Source: Eutreptiella sp. 'Long Island Sound 2002' (lineage: Eukaryota; Euglenozoa; Euglenophyceae; Eutreptiales; Eutreptiaceae). Taken from it: a stretch of 64,000 nucleotides of DNA. Position numbers and translations under genes: made by a program. Every line of letters begins with the position of its first letter. Position 1 is the first letter of the stretch. Below the pieces are notes generated by a model. The model made no database searches, was not told the DNA's origin, and saw nothing but the letters and a program-made list of their open reading frames with translations. The stretch is from assembly GCA_964036045.1 (NCBI GenBank), contig OZ038382.1, forward strand, positions 133,042,442 to 133,106,441, in the 5' to 3' direction. Shown piece after piece: positions 51,724 through 63,065 of this stretch.

Positions 51724-53620
51724 CCTCGGAGGTCTCCCCTCCGAAAATCAGTGGAATCCCTGAGGAATCAGAGGCACATCGGGTGCCAAAGAAGGCTCCG
51801 GAAGAGCCAAAACCACTAAGTTTCGCCACTCCCAACCCCTGGAGCGCCGTGCCAAGGGAAGTACATATGGGTACGGGACATGGCAAGAAGGAAGGAGCAA
51901 CCACGGAGAGCCCCGTGGATGGGCAGGACCAGCCCAAGATCCACACCATCCGTGACCATACCCTTGAAGTCCTGATGCACCCGGATGTGCTAGAGTTGCC
52001 TGCCGTGAGAGTCCTCCATACGCCTCATGGTGACGAGCGGCAGTTGCACTTGAGAGTGCGAGTACGGTGCGGACGAGAGGAGAAGGTGGTGGATGTGTTG
52101 GTGGATACGGGTGCCCAGGTGAGCCTGGTCCGGAGAGGGTTGTTCAAGGAGGAACTCCTGCAGCCCAGCCGGAGACCGGTTCGCCTGAAGGTCGCCAACG
52201 GAGAGATCATGGGTGGGGGCACCTATGAGGCCACTATCAGTATGGAATTCTGGGAACATGAGCGCTTGAACCGCCCTGATCTGGCGAAGAGAAGCACTCT
52301 ATCCGGGAACTTCTATGTGGCCGACATTACAGATTGGGATATGATCATGGGGATGATGAATGCCTCACATGGCTGTCCACGGACTATGCATGCGGATCAT
52401 CCCAATGGAATGCTGAGGAAGAGGATCGGATCGTCCAAGCGGTGCAAGCTGTGGGTGCCAAGTCCAGAGGAGACCGTGGAGATCAGCTCACAGAGTATGG
52501 TATGGCGCCGCAGGTGTATGCCAGGATGCTCCAGACGCTGGGAGCCGAAGCGCCCGAGACGGGCGTCTTTGCTTCCCGGGATGCCCCACTTTTGCGGAAA
52601 TGTAGGAGGCATTGGCATCGAGGAGACTCGGCCTAGCATAGGCATCCGGGTTTGAAGGAGTGGGGGCCCATGTATTGGCATGGCTCCCTGGATAATACCA
52701 GACGTACGGTGGAGAAGATTGTCGCGGATAGGGCGAAGAGGGTCCTGGCAATAACCGGCATAGGATCCACCCCATGTCCGCTGGAAGGTCTCAAGTCGAC
52801 GCTGGAATCCATCACCCTGAGCGAGATGTCATTCGGGCCAGAGGAGGAGTTGTCCATCGACGCCAAGGGATTATCAATGCCCTCTCCGGGTCAAGCGTGG
52901 GTTACCAAGGCTTTCCTGGTGGATGGCGCGCAGGCCCAGCCCACTGTTGATGAAGCATTCATCCGTAGGGTTGAGGCGGTGCCCATGCGGGTCATGTTCG
53001 AGCCCAAGGAGGGGACGGATCAGCCAGTTGATGGCATTGACATCATGTCCCACTCAGAGATTGACGACGTCGTAAACTACATGCTGATGGGGATGCATGA
53101 TCGTGTGGCAGCCAAGAAGAGGTCACATCTCCGCATTGGTGGGATGACAAGATGTTGGTCACCGGCAAGTACGAGAAGGATGAGTTCGTGGCGAGGGTCA
53201 TGGATCACATCGCGGACCAATATGATGGTCCGGTTGGGTCAGACCCGCCAACCTGGGATTTTGCAAGAATGGGGGCCGAGAGCGACAAGAACCAGCCCGA
53301 TGCCGCAAATTTTCGAAGATTATCGGTGGGAAGCGCGCCCCACGACGATGAAGACGGCATATCGGACGAGGAGAAGTCGAACTCAGACCCCGAAGAGGCC
53401 GATACCGCAGTGCAGTCGGTTGTATCGATACCGAAGCAAGCGGCTGAAGAGGCCCAGGAGAACCCGAAGGTCGCCGAGCTGAAGGAGAGGCTGATCAATG
53501 CCTATCCGCGGCTATTCAGTGGCATCGCCAACAAGAACCCTCCAGATCGTGGGAGGTTTGGCACAGCGAGGATCAAGCTGAAACCGAACCCCAAGATCTA
53601 TAGTCATCGGGAGTACCAAA
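51702..53620 (+). pseudogene. gypsy B3 protease and methyltransferase-like region
   Basis: Retropepsin VLVDTGAQVSLVRRGLF and NFYVADITDWDMIMG are intact, but the next roughly 21 codons (YDFMVANAIGAF in B2) are deleted, followed by a frameshift. The methyltransferase-like region (KEWGPMYWHGSLDNTRRTVE, KIVADRAKRVLAITGIGS, KAFLVDGAQAQ) is open at 52652-53140 and lacks NPPF. A 10-base deletion at about 53128 shifts into the acidic linker frame (GISDEEKSNSDPEEADTAV), which ends in RT N-terminal sequence at about 53620. There a 32-33-base deletion removes the QLQGDRAEAMK codons. Confidence 0.85.
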
Positions 53621-54507
53621 GAAGTTGTTGGCCGAGTTCGTTGAGCGAGGATGGATCAAACCCTCCGACAGTGAGTGGGCCAGCCAAGCCTTCATCGTGC
53701 CCAAGAAGGAGAAGGGCGAGTGGAAGTTGGTGGTGGATTACAGGGGTTTGAACGAGCAAACCGAGCACGACTCGTACTCGCTCCCTCTGATCGACACCAT
53801 CCTCCAAAAGCAACAGAAAAAGCGGATCTTCACGGTGTTAGACCTGAAACACGGCTATCACCGGATGCCGCTACACCCGGACTCCAGGCCCTGCACAGCG
53901 ATGTCGACGCCGCTGGGGCCCATGCAGTGGAAAGTGGTGCCTATGGGCGCTAAGAATGGCAACGTCGCTTTCCAGCGCATGATGGAGGACCTACTCGGTC
54001 CTGTCCGCGACTGTGCCGACCCCTTTGTGGATGACATCATCATCGGGTCCGGCACGGAGGACATGACGGAGGACGAGCTCATCGAAGCGCATGAGAAGGA
54101 TCTGCGCCGAGTGCTCAGCGAGCTGGACAAGTAAAACATGGTGTGCAAGCCCACCAAAGCCTCACTTTTCGTGAAGGAAGTGGAGTTCGCGGGTCACGTG
54201 GTTGGTCACGGGCAACGCCGTCCCATGCCTGGGAAGCTGGCGTCCCTGCACCACTCGGAGAAGCCCCAGACCATCAGCGAACTCCGGTCCTTCATGGGGT
54301 TCTGCAACTACTATTCGGGCTATGTCTGAATGTATGCAGAACTGTCAGGGCCGCTGCACAAGATGCTGCAAGTGGGCAAGTTCAATGGCCGGAAGGGGAG
54401 CAAGAAGAAACTTGCCTGGACCCCTGAGGCCGAAGATGCGTTCAGCCGCCTGAAAGAGCGACTCCTGGGACAGCTGGAGTTATTCCTGGTGGACCCGGAC
54501 AAGGGAT
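53621..54507 (+). pseudogene. gypsy B3 reverse transcriptase
   Basis: Open at 53625-54134: FIVPKKEKGEWKLVVDYRGL, IFTVLDLKHGYHRMPLHPDS, MGAKNGNVAFQRMMEDLLG and the catalytic DPFVDDIIIGSG. TAA at 54132-54134 replaces a His codon (CAC in B2). The thumb (LRSFMGFCNYYSGYV) follows, with TGA at 54327 for Trp. The connection (KLAWTPEAEDAFSRLKERLL) is intact, and a small indel at about 54525 precedes RNase H. Confidence 0.9.
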
Positions 54508-56640
54508 TTGTGCTACGGATGGAGGCCCCTGGACTATGCTGTAGGGGCAGTCCTCGAGCAAGTCCGGGACGACGCGTCGCACGTACCCGTGGCGTTCTGG
54601 AGTCGGATCCTGGCCGAGGGCCAACGTCGAACCTGGACCGCGAGGGAGAAGGAGACGTACGCCATTGTTTGTGCGCTCAGGAAATGGTCTGGCCACATCG
54701 GATTTCAACCGGTGGTGGTTTGTACGGACCATCAGTCCTTGCAGAGCTGGCACCAGGAGCACGCCGACACCCCCTCGGGACCGGCAGCGAGGGGGGCCCG
54801 ATGGCATGAGACGTTCGCCAAGTTCGATCTCAGCGTTGTATACGTCCCGGGGAAGGACAACACGGTGGCGGATTGCCTCGGTCGATGGGCCTACCTCGCG
54901 GGCAAGGCTTGGATGGACATATCCAGCCATGGGGACGCCGAGGAGACCGAGGAGGCCAAGCGCATCATTGAGATGGAGAAGGCCATTGAGCAAGAGGGGG
55001 TCAAGTGCTTTGTGGTGATGGCAAACCGTACGGACCTGGCCAAGTTCCGGGGCGCCCGAGTCCAAGCTATTCGAGAGGAAACCCCCGAGCAATGGATGGT
55101 GGCCCCTGTAGAGCTAGTCAGGTCGGTGCTCACAGAGGACTGGTCGGATGACTATGTGGCATCCGACCACTGGAGCAAGTACTGGAATGCCGTGAGCGCC
55201 CCGTCGGACGACGAATGGCCTGAGGGCTTGACCGAGGATGGGGACAAACTGTTCCTCAAGGACAAGCTGTTGGTCCCAGAGAACGGAATGGAGGAGCTCA
55301 TTCATCACTGGCATAACGCCCAGCTCATGCATCCTGGGCGGGACAAGATGCAGCAGGATCTGGAGTGGCGCTTCAAGTTCCCACCGGGGTACTACGCCCT
55401 CCTGGACAAGTACTGCAGCGACTGCGCCGTGTTTCGGGCCACGAAGAGCCCCAACCACTCCACAGCGGGCAACCCGGTGTATACGGTTATACCAGAAGCC
55501 CCTATGCAGTCCGTGGCCATGGATGTATTCGCCATGCCGGAGGTCACCGTGGAAGGAGAGACCTACGACTGTGTCATCCTGGCGGTCGATAGGCACAGCG
55601 GGTATATCGTCGCGGTCCCGGGCAAGAAGTCCAACGAGAAGGACAAAAAGGACAAGCATGGAGTGGGTCTGCAGGCCAAGACCGTCGCTAATGCCATGAT
55701 GAGGCATTGGCTGACGATTTTTGATGTCCCGGCTGTCATCTGCAGCGATCGGGGCAGTCAGTTTGTGGGGACGTGGTTCAGGACGATGTGCAAGCACATG
55801 GGCATTCGGCACGCCAAGACCGTGGCGTACCACAGCCGGTCGAATGGCCGAGCTGAGGTGGCCGGGTAGCAGATGTTCGAAAAGTTCTGCCAGCTGCACA
55901 TCGACGAACCGGGCTGGAATCGGTATAATTCGCTGTGGACAGTACTCGAAGCGTATCACGACCTTCCGGGGCCCACTCGACTGTCGCGCCATCATATCCT
56001 GTTCCTACAGGATCGAGTGTCACGGACTCTCCCGTGGTTGAACCATGGTAAAGTCTGAGCGGACGACACGGCGGCCAAGGTGTGCAAGGCACTTCAGGAT
56101 GAGCATGACAAGAGGGCCAAGTACTTCAAGCAGGGAAAAGTCCAGAAGTATGCTCTCCAAGACACCGTGTGGGTGGAGCGGCACCACAAAGATGTCCTGT
56201 CCAGGCATCGGCAGGCGTCTTGGTATGTGCTGGGGGTAATCGTGCGGAAGGTCGGGCAGGATGTGTACGCAGTTCGTGTGGGGGATAACAAGATGCTGGA
56301 CCGCGACCACACCCAGCTTCGTCCCCGAGCACCAGACCCCAGCGGACGTCCCGTCACCTTCGAGTTCATGGCCGGCGATGTGGACTGAGACGACGAGGGT
56401 GAGGACGACAACTTCACCGCCGAGAGGATCCTGGCGGACAAGCTGGACCCGGGGACGCCTTGGGGGAGGCTTTATAAAGTCCGTTGAAAGGAATTCGCCG
56501 CATCCAGGGATTCGTGGGAGCCTCCGAGCAGCTTTGTGCCGAGGTACACCACGGTCTGGATGGATTTTCTGAAGAAAAAGAACATTTCTACGGATGTCAA
56601 GGACGTGTTGGTCCATTTGGTGGCTGCAGTCGCACCGTAA
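54508..56640 (+). pseudogene. gypsy B3 RNase H, integrase and chromodomain
   Basis: The frame 54508-55869 has RNase H (AVGAVLEQVRDD, WTAREKETYAIVCALRKW, VVCTDHQSLQSW, DNTVADCLGRW) and integrase: HHCC (HHWHNAQLMHPGRDKM, CSDCAVF, the last C replaced by F), catalytic D (SVAMDVFAMPEV), D (VICSDRGSQFVGTW) and E (SRSNGRAEVAG). A TAG at 55867 and a TGA at 56056 follow. Then come the GPY/F-like part (DTVWVERHHKDVLSRHR, VIVRKVGQDVYAVRVGDNKM) and a chromodomain (ERILADKLDP, GRLYKVR, TGA for Trp, KEFAASRDSWEPPSSFVPRY). It is the only family-B copy here that reaches its C-terminus. Confidence 0.9.
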
Positions 56641-57024
56641 TGGATCCCCCTTGGCATTTTTGTTTGTTTTTGTGCTTGGGAGACAGGTGAGGGCGTTCAT
56701 CCGGGGATTTTTGGGCCTTGACTGGCCGTATATCCCCTTCACCTGATCTCCACATATATATTTCATTGTGGTATACTTATTTAGGTCGACCGACGACGTT
56801 TCTCTATCCTTGATCCCCTTGGTCCATGTTGTAGATCGAGAGGAGACCGGATATGGCGTATGGCACCGATTATGAGTGTCCTCACCCTTCTCTCGGGGCG
56901 TGGGGGACGCCTACGACGTGTGTGGGGCCTCCATGTGTCCTTGGGACATTAAGGGGTGGGGTGTGGAGCCCATTGGGGTCCTCCCGTCCTCTCTTCAATG
57001 ACTTCCGAGCGGTAACAACGCTCT
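56641..57024 (+). other. 3' untranslated region of gypsy B3
   Basis: About 380 bp between the pol stop and the polypurine tract, no gene. Much shorter than the corresponding region of gypsy A. Confidence 0.7.
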
Positions 57025-57035
57025 GAGAAGGGGGG
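57025..57035 (+). other. polypurine tract of gypsy B3
   Basis: GAGAAGGGGGG directly abuts the 3' LTR start TGAAGCC. It fixes the LTR boundary. Confidence 0.85.
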
Positions 57036-59383
57036 TGAAGCCACTTCGGACCCCCGTGGCCATCTTTGGGTCACTTGGGGTGTGTATCTATGTGCCGGCA
57101 AGCCGCCATTGGCTGACATCATACTCTCCCATCCACCTGACCTAACCTGATGTGATAGTGTGATAGATTTGGCCATTCCGGCTATGAGCGGCCATATTCA
57201 GTACCGAGGCGCCGCCAGCTGAGATTTATATATCAGAATATCAGGAATCAACAGGGTTTTTTTATCATAATTTTTCTGTAATTTTTCCGCCTTTAGTTCT
57301 GATGGTCAATGTATCGGCGACTGTCAGTTGGCTCACGATTTTGCGGTAACCAATTGGTTAACTGTTCTTTACAGATATTTTGGCGGAAACACCAATGAAG
57401 GGTCAGATTTCATCAGTAAAGGGTTCGTTGCTTCCGCAATTTTCATATTATACACTCGCAAAATTAATCCGATTTTTTCAGACTTTCAGAATCGGATTTT
57501 TGACTTCGACATCGCCGCACTTGATATGATGAATCTCGAGTGGTCCTACATTTTTCTCCGATCACGAATCAGCCTCTCTTTTGTTATGTCCTTCATTTTG
57601 CTTGGAGATATAGTCGAAACAAAAGTGAAGGCCACTTTGAAAGGTCATATCTCCGGCTCACGGCGGGGAATACCAATTTTGAGATATGGGTTCAGACTGC
57701 CTTGGTCTCAACTTAATTTAGAGAGCATCAAACGATTTTCCCGTGTACACATGCCCGGTATGGCAAGAGATAATGGTCAAGGGGGTAGAAAGTGATATAT
57801 AACTGTTGGACTGTGCAACCGAATGTTTTAATGCGACTTTTCCGTGTACTGCATGAGCGTTGGGGTTGCATAGATACTTTTCTTGGGTTCCTACGTATTT
57901 TTAACGTGAAGTTATGTCCATGGAGGGGCATGGCATATCATGGTGGGATCCACCTTTTGAGGGTCTGTGTTATATGCATGGTATCTGCTTCGATATGCTC
58001 ACACCCATGTTATATATCTCTGTTTGTAGGAAGATATATGGAGTCATACGTAGTAAGGGCTTTGCCCATGTCCCAATACTGAACTCCATAGCGCTAGACT
58101 AAGTCTACCGCTCATATAGTGCATGTGGGAGGGCTTACGGAGCGACCCACAAGCGCCAATATCAATTTTCCCATTTTCATGGTGCGTGTGAGGAGGAGGT
58201 TCCAAGGTGTCCCTATGCGTCCATGTGGGGATCCAAGTGGCGGGATTGTTGGCGAATGGTCCGAAGCAATTGTGTTTTGAATTACATGTTGATACCATGG
58301 GTGAGCGAAGTTTTATACTATTGTAATTATCTTGAATTTGGCATTATTTGCATGTTTTTGACCTCATTTTATGCTCATTTTTGTGTTTTATGTGCTCAAC
58401 TGGTCGGCTAACAGTAAAGTGCCTAGAGATCTTTGAACTATGGTATGTTGCTTATATGTTGGCATATGCTTCGGTGTTATACCTCACCATATGCCCGATC
58501 ACGTGGTCACTTTGGCTTGGCACACGAGGCCTCACAATATTAGGTCTCAAACCCATGAGCTGACTTGTGAAGCATGTCATGTACATAACCGGAGGGGTTT
58601 CGGAGCCAATGATGGGAGATTCCTGGGCATGGCTTTGGTCTATATCACCCTTGTATACTACTTTCCGGTTTGACACATGCATGGAGCATTTGAATATTTG
58701 CCTTATGCAGTTTTGAGTATATAATTGATTTTTGGGCATTATGGTGTGATTTGCCTGATTTTGCTATGTTGTGAGGTCATCTTCATAGGGCAGTTCTCCA
58801 AGCCCATTCGACTCCAAGTCCTACCAAGGTTTTGTCAGGGTAGGGCGGAGTCGTGATGTGCCACTCTGGGCTATGACGCGCCACCTCCCGCATTTCGCTA
58901 GGATTTAGAGGCTTGGGAGTGAACACATTTTTGGGGTTTATGTAGTGACTTTTGACACATGACATTTAGCCATCTTATTTCATTGGGTTCAGGGCATTAT
59001 GTTGGTGAGTCAAGGGAAGGTCTTGAGTCCAGGGAATGAGGGGTCTATGGCTGTGATTGTGTAATTTTTTATCCTTACCCAACCTTGCTTTATTTGTGTT
59101 CATATGCCACTTTCAGGGCTTTCCTCTTTGGTGCAATTCTTGTACATGCCCGCCACCGTGAGACAACCGGTGTGCTGAACGGAAGCCCGTAGTGTGGATT
59201 GGGTTATTGCTGTATTTGTGGGATCTGGTTGCTGTTCAGGGTTGAAGGAGGATTTTGTTTTCTATATTTTTGGATTTTGGACCCTGAATTTTGAGGAATG
59301 CAATCGCTGATCGGGAGCAAGTCAGCAGGGGTAACAGGCGGAAGGGGCACAGCAGGGGCCGGTCCTGGTAGGGACCTTCTTTA
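57036..59383 (+). repeat. 3' LTR of gypsy B3
   Basis: 2,348 bp, starting TGAAGCCACTTCGGACCCCC and ending GGGACCTTCTTTA, followed by the B2 target sequence. It contains the same U5 ATG frame (MQSLIGSKSAGVTG) as the other LTRs. Confidence 0.92.
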
Positions 59384-59387
59384 ATGG
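59384..59387. repeat. target-site duplication of gypsy B3, right copy
   Basis: ATGG, as at 46376-46379. B2 pol resumes here with GTGACGAGCGGCAG. Confidence 0.75.
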
Positions 59388-60980
59388 TGACGAGCGGCAG
59401 TTGCACTTGAAGGTGCGTGTACGGTGCGGACAAGAGGAGTTGGTGGTGGATGTTTTGGTGGATACGGGTGCCCAGGTGAGCCTGGTCTGGAGAGGGTTGT
59501 TCAAGGAGGAATCCCTGCAGCCCAGCAGGAGACCGGTACGCCTGAAGGTGACCAATGGAGAGATTATGGGTGGTGGCACCCATGAGGCCACTATCAGTAT
59601 GGAATTCTCGAAGCATGAGCGCTTGAACCGCCCTGATTTGGCGAAGAGAAGCACTCTATCCGGGAACTTCTATGTGGCCGACATTACAGATTGGGATATG
59701 ATCATGGGGTATGACTTCATGGTGGCCAACGCCATTGGAGCCTTCCCCATCGCGCAACGCTGGTCAGGGAGGATGATGAATGCCTCACATGGCTGTCCAA
59801 GGATTATGCATGCAGATCATCCCAATGGAATGCTGAGGAAGAGGATCGGATCGTCCAAGCGGTGCAAGCTGTGGGTGCCAAGTCCAGAGGAGACCGCGGA
59901 GTTCAGCTCACAGAGTATGGTATGGCGCCGCAGGTGTATGCCAGGATGATCCAGACGCTGGGAGCCGAAGCGCCCGAGACGGACGTCTTTGCTTCCCGGG
60001 ATGCCCCACTCTTGCGGAAGTGTAGGAGGCATTGGCATCGAGGAGACTCAGCCTGGCACAGGCATTGGAATTTGAAGGAGTGGGGGCCCATGTATTGGCT
60101 TGGCTCCCTGGACAATACCAGACGTACGGTGGAGAAGATCGTCGCGGATAGGGCAAAGGGGATCCTGGTCATAACCGGCAGAGGATCCATCCCATGTCCG
60201 CTTGAAGGTCTCAAGTCGACGCTGGACTCCATCACCCTGAAGGAGATGTCAATCGGGCCAGAAGAGGAGCTGTTCATCCATGCCAAGGGTGTATCAATGC
60301 CCTCCCCGGGTCAAGCGTGGGGCACCAAGGTTTTCATGGTGGATGGGGCGCAGACCCAGCCCACAGGTGATGAAGCATTCATCCGTAGAGTGGAGGCGGT
60401 GCCCATGCGGGTCATGTTTGAGCCCAAGGAGGGGACGGATCAGCGAATTGATGGCATTGACGACCTGTCCCACGCCGAGATCAACGACGTCGTCAACTAC
60501 ATGCGGATGGAGATGCACGACCGTGTGGCAGCCAAGAGGAGGCGGGCCATGGTCACATCTCCGCATTAGTGGGATGACAAGATGTTGGTCACCGGCAAGT
60601 ACGAGAAGGATGAGTTCGTGGCGACAGTCATGGATCACATCGCGGACCAATATGATGGTCCGGTTGGGTCAGACCCGCTGACATGCGATTCTCCAAGAAT
60701 GGGGCACGATAGCGATAAGAACCAGGCCGACGCTGCAAATTTCCGAAGATTATCGGTGGGAAGTGCACCCCACGACGATGAAGACGGCATATCGGACGAG
60801 GAAAAGTCGGATTCGGACCCGGAAGAGGCCTATACCGCAGTGCGGTCGGTTGTATCGATACCGAAGCAAGCGGCCGAAGAGGCCCAGGAGAACCCGAAGG
60901 TCGCCGATCTGAAGGAGACGCTGATCAATGCCTATCCGCGGCTATTCAGTGGCGTCGCCACCAAGAGCCCTCCAGATTGA
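59384..60980 (+). pseudogene. gypsy B2 pol, middle: protease and methyltransferase-like region
   Basis: Retropepsin with VVDVLVDTGAQVSLVWRGLF, NFYVADITDWDMIMGYDFMV. A one-base deletion at about 59737 shifts the frame. The next frame has KEWGPMYWLGSLDNTRRTVE, KIVADRAKGILVITG and KVFMVDGAQTQ, again without NPPF. TAG at 60567 (Trp TGG in B1) and TGA at 60978 (a C-to-T change) interrupt it. The acidic linker GISDEEKSDSDPEEAYTAV is present. Confidence 0.88.
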
Positions 60981-63065
60981 GGGAGGTTTGGTACAGTGAG
61001 GATCAAGCTGAAGCCAAACCCCAAGATCTATTGTCATCGGGAGTACCAACTTCAGGGCGATCGGCCGGAGGCCATGAAGAAGTTGTTGGCCGAGTTCATT
61101 GAGCGGGGATGGATCGAACCCTCTGACAGTGAGTGGGCCAGCCAAACCTTTATCGTGCCCAAGAAGGAGAAGGGCGAGTGGAGATTGGTGGTGGATTACA
61201 GGGGTTTTAACGAGCAAATTGAGCAGGACTCGTACTCGCTTCCTCTGATCGACACCATCCTCCAAAGGCAACAGAAAAAGCGGATCTTTACGGTGTTAGA
61301 CCTGAAACATGGCTATCACCAGATGCCGCTACACCCGGACTCCAGGCCCTTCACAGCGATGTCGACGCCGCTGGGGCCCATGCAGTGGAATGTGGTGCCT
61401 ATGGGCGCCAAGAATGGCAACGCCGCTTTCCAGCGCATGATGGAGGACCTACTCGGTCCTGTCCGGGACGGTGCCGATCCCTTTGTGGATGACATCATCA
61501 TCGAGTCCGGCACGGAGAACATGACTGAGGACGAGCTCAACAAAGCGCATGAGAAGTATCTGCGCCGAGTGCTCAGCGAGCTGGACAAGCACAACATGGT
61601 GTGCAAGCCCACCAAAGCCTCACTCTTCGTGAAGGAAGTGGAGTTCGCGGGTCACAAGGTTGGTCACGGGCAACGCCGTCCCATGCCTGGGAAACTGGCG
61701 TCCCTGCACCACTGGGAGAAGCTCCAGACCATCAGCGAACTCCGATCCTTCATGGGGTTCTGCAACTACTATTCGGGCTATGTCTGGATGTATGCAGAAC
61801 TGTCAGGGCCGCTGCACAAGATGCTGCAGGTGGGCAAGTTCGATGGCCGGAAGGGGAGCAAGAAGAAGCTTGCCTGGACACCTGAGGCCGAAGATGCGTT
61901 CAGCCGCCTGAAGGAGCGACTCCTGGGGCAGCTGGGGCTATTCCTGGGGGACCCGGACAAGGGATTCGTGCTACGGAGGGACGCCTCGGACTATGCTGTA
62001 GGGGCAGTCCTCGAGCAGATCCGAGACGACGGATCACATGTACCCGTGGCATTTTGGAGCCCGATCCTGGCCGAGGGTCAACGCCGAACCTGGACCGCGA
62101 GGGAGGAGGAGACGTATGCCATTGTTTGTGCGCTCAGGAAGTGGGTTGGCCACATCGGATTGCAACCGGTGGTGGTTTGTACGGACCATCAGTCCTTGCA
62201 GAGCTGGCACAAGGAGCACGTCGACACCCCCTCGGGACCGGCGGCAAAGAGGGCCCGCTGGCAAGAGACGTTCGCCAAGTCCGACCTCAGCGTCGTATAC
62301 GTCCCGGGGAAGGACAACGCGGTGGCGGATTGCCTCAGTCGATGGGCCTACCTCGCGGGCAAGGCTTGGATGGACATATCCAGCCATGGGGACACCAAGC
62401 AGACCGAGGAGGCCAGGTGCATCATCGAGATGGAGAAGGCCATGGAGCAAGAGGGGGTGAAGTGCTTTGTGGTGATGGCAAACCGTACAGACCTGGCCAA
62501 GTTCCGAGGCGCCCGAGTCCAAGCTATTCGAGAGGAAACCCTCGAGCAATGGATGGTGGCCCCTGTAGAGCTAGTCAGGTCGGTGCTCACAGAGGACTGG
62601 TCGGATGACTATGCGGCATCCGAGCACTGGAGCAAGTACTGGAATGCCGTGAGCGCCCTGTCGGACGACGAATGGCTATTGGTCCCTGAGAACCGAAATG
62701 AGGAGCTCATTGATCACTGGCATGACGCCCAGCTCATACATCCTAGTCGGGACAAGATGCAGCAGGACCTGGAGTGGCGCTTCAAGTTCCCACCGGGGTA
62801 CTACGCCCTCCTGGACAAGTACTGCAGCGACTGCGCCGTCTGTCGGGCCACGAAGAGCCCCAACCACTCCACGGCTGGCAACCCGGTGTAAACGGTTATA
62901 CCGGAAGCCCCTATGCGGTCCGTGTCCATGGATGTATTCGCCATGCCGGAGGTCACCGTGGAAGGAGAGACCAATGATTGTGTCATCCTGGCGGTGGACA
63001 CACACAGCGGGTATATCGTGGCAGTCCCGGGCAAGAAGTCCAAGAAGAAGGACAAGAAGGACAAG
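60981..63065 (+). pseudogene. gypsy B2 pol, 3' part: RT, RNase H, integrase N-terminal half
   Basis: A long frame 60996-62891 covers RT (TFIVPKKEKGEWRLVVDYRG, IFTVLDLKHGYHQMPLHPDS, the catalytic DPFVDDIII, LRSFMGFCNYYSGYVWMYAE) and RNase H (FVLRRDASDYAVGAVLEQIR with RDASD for TDASD, WTAREEETYAIVCALRKW, VVCTDHQSLQSW). It also covers the integrase zinc motif (DHWHDAQLIHPSRDKM, CSDCAVCRATKS). A deletion of about 48 bases relative to B3 lies at 62687, and TAA at 62889 follows NPV. Coding sequence goes on to SMDVFAMPEV and VAVPGKKSKKKDKKDK, then is cut by GTAG-2. The second and third integrase acidic residues lie outside the window. Confidence 0.9.

Larger units (their letters stand above)
46380..59383 (+). 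mobile_element. gypsy B3: complete Ty3/gypsy chromodomain element with 2.35-kb LTRs
   Basis: Both LTRs, primer site, gag, UAG, protease, methyltransferase-like region, RT, RNase H, integrase, chromodomain, 3' untranslated region and polypurine tract are present, in Ty3/gypsy order, about 13.0 kb. It is inserted into B2 with an ATGG duplication. Coding carries many stops and indels, including TGA for Trp at 54327 and in the chromodomain, so it is not functional. Except for the chromodomain, every domain can be checked against B1 and B2. Confidence 0.93.
40776..63065 (+). mobile_element. gypsy B2: Ty3/gypsy element split by gypsy B3 and by GTAG-2
   Basis: 5' part 40776-46379 (LTR, gag, UAG, start of pol) and 3' part 59384-63065 (protease to integrase). 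The two halves join exactly in the codons PHGDERQL: the 5' part stops after CATGG and the 3' part resumes with ATGGTGACGAGCGG. Between them lies the complete sister element B3 with an ATGG target duplication. On the right the integrase gene is cut at 63065 by a GTAG-type insert. The first dozen or so bases of the LTR (TGAAGCC...) are missing at the junction with B1. Confidence 0.9.
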
